Assembly (NCBI GenBank): GCA_014523485.1
Contig: JAATVK010000244.1
Coordinates: 1-11,944, forward strand
Direction of reading: 5' to 3'
DNA from: Nitrososphaerales archaeon TH5894
Lineage (GTDB): Archaea > Thermoproteota > Nitrososphaeria > Nitrososphaerales > Nitrososphaeraceae
Length of the DNA stretch: 11,944 nucleotides
This document shows, one piece after another, positions 6,234 through 11,944 of the stretch (positions within the stretch are counted from its first letter, which is position 1; each line of letters opens with the position of its first letter). Both the position numbers and the translations under genes were made by a program. The notes beneath the pieces were generated by a model that saw only the letters and a program-made list of their open reading frames with translations, did no database searches and had not been told where the DNA came from.

Positions 6234-6553
6234 ATAATTTTTTTTACATTTATAATACTTAAGTTTTTATAAATTATTTATAAAAATAAATGATTCTCAT
6301 AAATTTTTTTATAAAATACCATAATAAACATTTATCAAATAAGGACAGTATTACGATATTTTAATGAATCACATACCTTTTGATTAGATAGTATACTAAG
6401 GTCAGATAATAATCAATAATTTATCTCTTTTAGTTGGTTAATGCAGCTTTTAGGCTGTTATTATTAATTTTTATGATAAAATTATGATATTACATCCGTA
6501 AGAAATTCTATAACGAAATTTAATGTTGTTTTTTTCATCTGATCATTTTTTAC
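6234..6553. other. 320-bp AT-rich gap without a convincing gene
   Basis: This stretch lies between the start of the 54-aa gene and the stop of the beta-helix gene, both on the minus strand. It contains the small-gene promoter (6240-6310), a 10-bp palindrome TAGTATACTA (6389-6398) and a weak CAGC/GCTG hairpin (6444-6457). Only very short frames exist (the longest considered were 18 and 29 codons). A phrase resembling a tRNA D-arm near 6433-6447 has no matching T-arm or acceptor stem, so no RNA gene is called. Confidence 0.5.
6264..6273 (-). promoter_or_regulatory. TATA-like box for the 54-aa small gene
   Basis: On the minus strand TTTATAAAAA is centred about 35 nt before the ATG at 6233, predicting a short leader of some 8 nt. 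Further TTTATAAA-like copies occur at about 6278 and 6306, so the exact element is uncertain. Confidence 0.35.
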
Positions 6554-8488
6554 TTAAATTTTCGTTTGTGGTTTTTTGTTTATTTCTCTATTTCTTCTTT
6601 TTCTTCTAACGATCAGAAAAATACTGATAGAAATTAAAATTAAAATAGATAATATTATGATAGTAATTAATATTGGTGTAGTAGTTAATTCAAATTCCAG
6701 TCTATATGATAATTGATCATTTTTTAAATTAAATTCTGTCGTACTGTTGTTATTACCGATAGTTATCAGATCTTTTATCTCTTTGTTCACCTTTACCAAT
6801 ACTTGGCTTCCTGGATTAAATCCTCCTAAAATAAATTTTGTATCAATTCCTAATTCGGGATATACTAAATCAATCCTTTTATACTCTTTATTTTTTTCTA
6901 AATCATAGTTTACTCTGGTGATATTTACATAGGATGATTCTGGTTTTACCGACAGATCAATAGTATTTAATTTTGTAAAATTATTATTAGGAGTAAGTAT
7001 TATTGTGTTATTTTGTTTGTAGACTGTATTAGTAATATTATTTCCATCAATAATCTTATTCAATGTATCGGTTATTATCATGTTACTTTTTTTATCATTT
7101 AGCAAGAATGCAGTATAATTAAAATAAGAATTTAATATCTTGTTATCTTTGGATTGTCTTATAAAGAAATCGTCATTTTCATTATTTTCTATTACATTAT
7201 CTTCTAATATATTATTAGATGTTCTATCAAGTCTTAAGCCAAAGTTAGGGCCTTCAACAATATTGTTATTTACCAATTTATTGTTATTTGTTCCATAATC
7301 TGCAATATTTACTCCACTATTCATGGACTTTTTTATATTATTAAATTTAATTATATTATTAGTAGAATTATTGTATATGTTTATCCCATAGTTATTGCTG
7401 TTGCTTATATTATTTGAATTAATTAGATTGTTCTTTGTATTTTTCAGGAAAATTCCATTACCATTTCCTACAAAGTTATTCATTATTATATCATTTTCCG
7501 ATGATTCAGAAACCATCATTCCCATTGTGTTGGATATTATATTGTTTGATTCAACATAATTTATACTAGAATTCCTTTCAAGTAGAATTCCAATACCTAT
7601 ATTATTTTCTAAGATGTTATTCATTATTTTTATATTATTACAATTTTTTTTACACACTATGGCATGTAAATTATTTTCGTAAATTCTATTTTCTAGTATA
7701 TCAATATTGTTTGTATTTGAGTCCAAATTAATACCATCAAATTGACTCCTTAAAATATTGTTATTCTTTATAGTAACATTAGAAACTTCATTTGCGATAC
7801 GTACACCAAAATAATTATTAATTATCGTATTGTTTTGAATTACACTACCATCACCAGAAAAAAATGTTATTCCTGTAGTGCCTGAATGTCCTTTATAACC
7901 CAGATTTTCAAAAAATGAATTCGTGATATTAGTTTGTCCTGCCGAATTCCAGAATGTCCATACATAAGCTCGGGGAGTTTCAGGAGTGATTAATTGAGGA
8001 ACCTCATTACTTGTTGAATTCCATGAGGTTATATTTGTATTATCTATAATTAAATTCCCCCTTGAAATTATAGAATATGCAATATTATGTGAAGAATCGG
8101 AATCTATTTTAAGTAGACGAGTATTTATACCACTAATATTTAATGTTCCGTTTTCGAGTATCAAAATATTAGACTTCAATACCCATTCTTTTTCTCCTGT
8201 CCTTTCTAGAATATCAGAATTATTATTAAAAAAATCATTAATAGTAAGAATATCTACTGTGCCATTACAAACTATGATAGTTTTTGTAATGTTTTCATAT
8301 CTCAAACAAATATCATCATCCTTTAGAGGATTACTATTCATAACCGTATTTTCAAATTCAGAATTATTAGTTAATGGACTTTGATTATTACCTGCAAATG
8401 AAAATTCTATATTATTAGCTAAAATTAAAATTAACAAAGATGGAGACACAACAATACCTAAAATTATAATATTTCTAATACTCGACAC
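6554..8488 (-). CDS. Membrane-anchored NosD-like right-handed beta-helix protein
   Basis: This 644-residue protein has a signal-peptide-like N-terminus (about 6-25, then SFAGNN near 30-35), a long extracellular region, and a C-terminal membrane helix (about 603-627) followed by a very basic tail (RRKRRNREINKK) that stays in the cytosol. From roughly 210 to 470 it has about eleven PbH1/NosD-type coils of 21-24 residues, each with an N-N-x-I or similar Asn turn and a G-hydrophobic strand, which stack into a parallel beta-helix. Upstream, RAYVWTFWNSAGQTNITNSF and the NLGYKG that follows recall mannuronan C5-epimerase-like and NosD proteins. The epimerase catalytic motif (Y-G-x-D-P-H-D) is not seen, so enzymatic activity is doubtful. 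A beta-sandwich-like segment precedes the anchor. N-x-S/T sequons are very frequent. Start is GTG at 8486-8488, about 31 nt from a TATA box. It likely binds or modifies surface polysaccharide. Confidence 0.8.
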   Translation of the reverse strand: MSSIRNIIILGIVVSPSLLILILANNIEFSFAGNNQSPLTNNSEFENTVMNSNPLKDDDICLRYENITKTIIVCNGTVDILTINDFFNNNSDILERTGEKEWVLKSNILILENGTLNISGINTRLLKIDSDSSHNIAYSIISRGNLIIDNTNITSWNSTSNEVPQLITPETPRAYVWTFWNSAGQTNITNSFFENLGYKGHSGTTGITFFSGDGSVIQNNTIINNYFGVRIANEVSNVTIKNNNILRSQFDGINLDSNTNNIDILENRIYENNLHAIVCKKNCNNIKIMNNILENNIGIGILLERNSSINYVESNNIISNTMGMMVSESSENDIIMNNFVGNGNGIFLKNTKNNLINSNNISNSNNYGINIYNNSTNNIIKFNNIKKSMNSGVNIADYGTNNNKLVNNNIVEGPNFGLRLDRTSNNILEDNVIENNENDDFFIRQSKDNKILNSYFNYTAFLLNDKKSNMIITDTLNKIIDGNNITNTVYKQNNTIILTPNNNFTKLNTIDLSVKPESSYVNITRVNYDLEKNKEYKRIDLVYPELGIDTKFILGGFNPGSQVLVKVNKEIKDLITIGNNNSTTEFNLKNDQLSYRLEFELTTTPILITIIILSILILISISIFLIVRRKRRNREINKKPQTKI

Positions 8489-8515
8489 TTGCGTTACTAT
8501 GTTAAATTAATATGC

Positions 8516-8523
8516 TATATAAA
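8516..8523 (-). promoter_or_regulatory. TATA box of the beta-helix gene
   Basis: TTTATATA on the minus strand is centred about 31 nt before the GTG start at 8488, fitting a leaderless or nearly leaderless mRNA. It overlaps a 6-bp inverted repeat (CTATAT 8515-8520 / ATATAG 8535-8540), a possible but weak regulator site. Confidence 0.55.
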
Positions 8524-8590
8524 TGACGACAATGATATAGTGATTACTTTTTTTTAAATAACATACTTGTAAAATTTGGAGAGACACACA

Positions 8591-8600
8591 TTTATATAAA
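8591..8600 (+). promoter_or_regulatory. TATA box of the GH5-like gene
   Basis: TTTATATAAA is centred about 27 nt before the ATG at 8623, ideal spacing for a leaderless archaeal transcript. It faces away from the beta-helix promoter; the two box centres are about 76 bp apart, within a 134-bp shared intergenic region. Confidence 0.65.
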
Positions 8601-8622
8601 AATAATCAAGTTATATTGGTTT

Positions 8623-9903
8623 ATGGAATTACATGGTGTAGCAAAAGATGATATTGTTAAATATCTTATCATATTCTTCTTTACTTTGCTAGTCTCTCAT
8701 CTTGTTTTTTATTCTTTATCTTTACAACAGATATATGGTGGCGCCGATCAGGGAAATACCAATAGCGGTCCACCGTATAATGGTGTTGATATGCATGGCT
8801 TTTATACGAGAACTTCTCAAGCTCGAGATACAAATTATGATCTTCCAAAGAATTATTTTGAAGAGAGTTTTAAAATTCTTTCATCTAATGGATTAAATCA
8901 CGTTCGATTCTTAATTTTCTGGGAATCTTTTGTAAAAAATCCTACAGAGTTCATTGAAGAATTAAAGACTGTTGCAAATGCTGCTGATCAATATAATATT
9001 AAAGTTCTATATGATAACCATCAATTTCATACATCGTCTTATCTAAATCCTCAACGAGGTACTGGTTTTCCCTTTTCATTATTCGAAGCCGATTTTGCAT
9101 TTTTTTATGGAAGTGGTGGTGGGACAAAATACCCGACAGCTAAAGTATGGTGGACAAATTGGTGGGATAGAAATGTTCGAGATAAAGATGCTAATGATGG
9201 CTGGGCTTTACAAACAGAATTCTTCAACAAAGTTCTAGAAACGGTTGATAACCATACAAGTACTGTGGGCTATGAAATTTTGAGTGAGCCACAGGTCCAT
9301 GATAAGAACCAATGGGAAAAAATAGGAAAATATAATACATTTATGGCGGATTTTCTTAGAAAATATACCGATAAAACTATTGCCTATAGTATGAATATTC
9401 CTGTATCTTTACAAAGCCCTATTGAATTAAATCCAATTAATCTAGCAAAAATGGCACCAAAAAATATTAGTAATCTAGTATTTAAAATAAGCGTATACGG
9501 AGTCCCACAAGAAAATGAGTATCAAGAATCAAGGTTGAGTAATTTTGTTCAAGCTGCGGAACTGGCAAACGTTCCACTATACGTAGGAGAATGGAATAAT
9601 GTTCAGAGAGATAAGATTATTGATGAAGAAGGAGAAATTATCACATTTATTAATGAAACATTTAGTAGTATTAACCAGAGTGAAGCCAATAAATTAGTAT
9701 CTGTGTTTAAGGATCTTGATGTATGGGGATCTGCGTTTTGGCAATGGAGAGTAGATTCTCATCAAGTGCAAAACTTTAATTTGATTAATATAACCAACGG
9801 AAAGATAGATACTACACCCTATTTTAATATAGTAAAAACTGCATACCAGACAATTTATGAAGACACGCAAAATACCTCTTCTAATACTACAACGTTAACA
9901 TAA
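8623..9903 (+). CDS. Exported GH5-like (clan GH-A) glycoside hydrolase
   Basis: The 426-residue product fits a TIM-barrel glycosidase of the GH5 cellulase type, acting outside the cell. A hydrophobic helix at 13-34 is a signal peptide or N-terminal anchor, followed by a short Gly/Asn-rich linker. Barrel landmarks are GVDMHGF (54-60), LNHVRFLIFWESF (91-103), KVLYDNHQFH (127-136), GYEILSEP (216-223) with E222 as acid/base, PLYVGEWN (318-325) with E323 as nucleophile, and WGSAFWQW (368-375). Both catalytic Glu residues are present. The residue before the acid/base is Ser, where clan GH-A enzymes nearly always have Asn. An aromatic, Gly-rich insertion (158-183) with four Trp could line the sugar cleft. 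The tail (414-426) is Asn/Thr-rich. Start ATG is supported by a TATA box 27 nt upstream. Substrate is unknown; beta-glucan or mannan is only a guess. Confidence 0.78.
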   Translation: MELHGVAKDDIVKYLIIFFFTLLVSHLVFYSLSLQQIYGGADQGNTNSGPPYNGVDMHGFYTRTSQARDTNYDLPKNYFEESFKILSSNGLNHVRFLIFWESFVKNPTEFIEELKTVANAADQYNIKVLYDNHQFHTSSYLNPQRGTGFPFSLFEADFAFFYGSGGGTKYPTAKVWWTNWWDRNVRDKDANDGWALQTEFFNKVLETVDNHTSTVGYEILSEPQVHDKNQWEKIGKYNTFMADFLRKYTDKTIAYSMNIPVSLQSPIELNPINLAKMAPKNISNLVFKISVYGVPQENEYQESRLSNFVQAAELANVPLYVGEWNNVQRDKIIDEEGEIITFINETFSSINQSEANKLVSVFKDLDVWGSAFWQWRVDSHQVQNFNLINITNGKIDTTPYFNIVKTAYQTIYEDTQNTSSNTTTLT

Positions 9904-9965
9904 ACTAGTAATATAATTTACGAAATGTGAATAGAACAACATAGGATGAAGTTCAGAATTCAATA

Positions 9966-9989
9966 AACTTAATGTATATTTGATAAGTT
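9966..9989. terminator. Weak inverted repeat between convergent genes
   Basis: AACTTA (9966-9971) and TAAGTT (9984-9989) are inverted with a 12-nt spacer, in the 119-bp gap between the converging GH5-like and thrS genes. Minus-strand T-rich sequence at 9990-10005 could stop thrS transcription. This is positional evidence only. Confidence 0.25.
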
Positions 9990-10022
9990 AATAATAAAAT
10001 TTGAAAGGATATGATTCGTTTA

Positions 10023-11944
10023 TTAAACCATTATTTGTGGTCTTTTCGAAAGATATTTGGGTAAATTTAATGGCATAAATGGTTTATCTCTTATTTCATT
10101 TCTTACAGATTCTATTAATTCTTCTATGTTAGATTCAATTTGTTTACCTGTTTTACGATCACGTATTACCAAAATTGTAGATTTAGCTTCCTTATCTCCA
10201 ATAACGATTATGTATGGAATCCATTCTGTTTCTGCTTCCCTTATTCTTTTACTAAGAGATTCTTGTCTGTCATCTATATCTGTTCTTATGTGACTTTGGG
10301 AAAGAATATTCTCTACATTTTCTGCAAATAGCAAATGTTCATTCTTAATAGGTATAATTCTAACTTGTGTATGGGATAACCAAATGGGAAATTGAGGTCT
10401 TTCACCTTGTTGTTTAATTTTAGCAGCTTTTTCTAATAGGGTATAAATAATTCTTTCTATAGCTCCGCTAGGTGAATTATGTAATATTATTGGATTTTTT
10501 CTTTTTCCTTGTTCATCTATATATTCAATTTTGTATCTTTTTCCATTTTCTACATCAATTTGGTCTGTTGATAAAGCTGCTGCTTTTCCTAGGCTATCAA
10601 CATAATTAAATTCCCATTTAAAAATAAAATAAAAAAATCTATCTTTCCACATTTCAACTAATATAGGTTTTCCAAATTTTCGAGAAATCTCAGCAACAAA
10701 TTCTTTGTTTTCATTGTAAAATGTTTCAGTAAATCTTATTGCCATTTCTATATCGTCAATTTTTATATCAAATCCGTTTAATACATTTAGAGAGAGATCA
10801 AAACGTTTTAAACATTCGTCTTTTGCCTGTTCTATATCTTTACAAAATGCATGACAGTCAGGCATACTAAATGCTCTTAATCTTCTTAGCCCTACAAGTT
10901 CTCCACTTTTTTCTCTACGGAAACTATATCTTGTTAACTCATAAAGTTTCAATGGGAGATTTTTATATGTAATATGAAAATCCTTAGCCATTAAAAACTG
11001 ACCAAAACATGCTGCGAACCGTAAAAATAATTGTTTGTTATCTGATACTATATTATATTGTCTGGCAGGAAAACGATTAAAATAACTTTCCATAGATGGA
11101 TGTTTTGTATCATACATTATGGGAGTTTCAACTTCTATTCCGCCATATTCAAGAACGTTTCTGGTTACAAATTGTTCTATCAATGATTTCATTAATTTTC
11201 CCTTTGGATAGTATCTCATATTACCTGCATCAGAGGCTGGTTCATAATCTGCAATAGCCATTTTCTTCATAAGACCTACATGAGGAGGTTGTTGATCAAC
11301 AGCTCTTCTTTTTGAGGTTTCATAATCTAAAAACTTTTTCAAATTACTATTTTTTTCGATTTTAAATTTTTCTAATGGTGTTAATACCCCATTTGTATCC
11401 AGAATGAACCATAGAGATTGTTGTTTTTCTTCTGAATTTAAAGCAGAAGAAACAGGCTCCATATCATGCAGATGTTGTTTTAGATCATCTTTCCGAGATA
11501 TCTCGTCCTTACCTTTAATAAAAGGGAATTGAATATTCGAAATTACTTTAAAATTTTCCGCTAATGGATGACCTTTTACTTTTATATTGAAGCTCTTTGT
11601 CCATCCAAATGGAGCTCTATTTACCTCAGTTAGTATTTTCCTTGATTTTGTTTCCAATTCTTTGATAATTTCAAAAGCATTTTTTGGAGATTCCAAATAA
11701 GAACTTAAGTGAGAATAAGGATAAATTAGTAATCTATTAACTTTTAAATTTTCTGAGTAACTTTTAATTTCTTCTATTGCTTTTTCTATAGTTATTTTAT
11801 TATCTCCTTTTTCTACTGACACAAAAACAACTATTAAGCTTTCTAATCTTATTTTGGATTTTACTATATTTTTTTCTGCATCATTAAGTTCCTCTTCAAC
11901 AGGCTCATACTCCATAAACTCTGCATGCAATTGTAATAAACGCA
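10023..11944 (-). CDS. thrS: Threonyl-tRNA synthetase, archaeal type (start codon cut by window edge)
   Basis: This class II synthetase charges tRNA-Thr with threonine in the cytosol. Numbering from the in-window TTG at 11930: residues 1 to about 140 are the archaeal D-aminoacyl-tRNA-deacylase-like editing domain, with FGWTKSFNIKVKGHPLAE (108-125) as its hallmark. The catalytic core includes motif 2 around RREKSGELVGLRRLRAF (338-354) and motif 3 GAIERIIY (489-496). C309 (AACFGQF), H360 (DCHAFC) and H484 (ILHNSPSG) are the expected zinc ligands that select threonine. The anticodon-binding domain covers about 514-612. The frame stays open beyond TTG to the edge and reads R-L-L-Q after a codon ending in TG. 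The native N-terminus is therefore probably MRLLQLHAEFMEYEP, giving 640 residues with one base of the ATG outside the window. All expected domains are present, unlike the split ThrRS of some Crenarchaeota. Confidence 0.96.
   Translation of the reverse strand, partial: RLLQLHAEFMEYEPVEEELNDAEKNIVKSKIRLESLIVVFVSVEKGDNKITIEKAIEEIKSYSENLKVNRLLIYPYSHLSSYLESPKNAFEIIKELETKSRKILTEVNRAPFGWTKSFNIKVKGHPLAENFKVISNIQFPFIKGKDEISRKDDLKQHLHDMEPVSSALNSEEKQQSLWFILDTNGVLTPLEKFKIEKNSNLKKFLDYETSKRRAVDQQPPHVGLMKKMAIADYEPASDAGNMRYYPKGKLMKSLIEQFVTRNVLEYGGIEVETPIMYDTKHPSMESYFNRFPARQYNIVSDNKQLFLRFAACFGQFLMAKDFHITYKNLPLKLYELTRYSFRREKSGELVGLRRLRAFSMPDCHAFCKDIEQAKDECLKRFDLSLNVLNGFDIKIDDIEMAIRFTETFYNENKEFVAEISRKFGKPILVEMWKDRFFYFIFKWEFNYVDSLGKAAALSTDQIDVENGKRYKIEYIDEQGKRKNPIILHNSPSGAIERIIYTLLEKAAKIKQQGERPQFPIWLSHTQVRIIPIKNEHLLFAENVENILSQSHIRTDIDDRQESLSKRIREAETEWIPYIIVIGDKEAKSTILVIRDRKTGKQIESNIEELIESVRNEIRDKPFMPLNLPKYLSKRPQIMV

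Noticed and set aside
6389..6398. 10-bp palindrome TAGTATACTA as a regulator site
   Set aside because: Too short in AT-rich DNA and not placed near a start codon; noted only within the gap description.
6425..6460. A tRNA-like phrase resembling a D-arm (AGTTGGTTAATGC)
   Set aside because: No acceptor stem, anticodon arm or T-loop (TTCRANNC) is found at tRNA spacing.
6480..6536. An 18-codon minus-strand frame just after the beta-helix gene stop
   Set aside because: Too short, with no promoter or ribosome site; chance is the simplest explanation.
6554..8488. Calling the beta-helix protein a mannuronan C5-epimerase
   Set aside because: Only the fold and a loosely similar N-terminal segment agree; the epimerase catalytic motif was not found.
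8702..8896. A 64-codon plus-strand frame overlapping the start of the GH5-like gene
   Set aside because: It is an out-of-frame shadow of a well-supported gene with no independent start signal.
10057..10331. Two plus-strand frames antisense to the end of thrS
   Set aside because: They oppose the conserved anticodon-binding domain and have no recognisable features.

Overview
This window looks like archaeal chromosome, most likely from a mesophilic, AT-rich member of the Nitrososphaeria (Thaumarchaeota), perhaps near Nitrososphaera/Nitrosocosmicus. The evidence is an archaeal-type threonyl-tRNA synthetase with the archaeal editing domain, a short DPM1-like dolichyl-phosphate mannose synthase, TATA boxes placed about 27-33 nt before start codons (leaderless or near-leaderless transcripts), and frequent TTG/GTG starts. 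The phylum is inferred from remembered family resemblance, not from a search. There are no rRNA or tRNA genes, CRISPR arrays, transposases or phage genes, and base composition looks even across the genes.

Left part (1-3969): an HprK-like P-loop protein on the minus strand is divergent from a two-gene plus-strand unit. That unit is a soluble dolichyl-phosphate mannose/glucose synthase followed by a multi-membrane GT-C (PMT/ArnT-like) glycosyltransferase. Together they can make a lipid-phosphate sugar donor and use it to glycosylate an acceptor on the outer face of the membrane.

Middle (4145-6233): an exported PQQ-type glucose/sorbosone dehydrogenase-like beta-propeller, a 105-residue protein with a C-x2-C-x4-C-x-H zinc-knuckle-like motif, and a minus-strand 54-codon gene at 6069-6233 with some likeness to ribbon-helix-helix regulators.

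Right part (6554-11944): a membrane-anchored, Asn-rich NosD-like right-handed beta-helix protein is divergent from an exported GH5-like (clan GH-A) glycosidase. They share a 134-bp promoter region with one TATA box per direction. The window ends with the minus-strand thrS gene, whose true start codon almost certainly begins one base beyond the right edge.

Taken together, 1265-9903 reads as a cell-surface carbohydrate neighbourhood: sugar-lipid donor synthesis, membrane glycosyl transfer, and three exported carbohydrate-active or carbohydrate-binding proteins. Nothing here is clearly a wholly new system. The most interesting items are the GH5-like enzyme with Ser in place of the usual Asn before its acid/base Glu, the unannotated 54-aa gene, a possible leaderless upstream ORF before the zinc-knuckle gene, the atypical P-loop of the HprK-like protein, and the beta-helix/glycosidase divergent pair.
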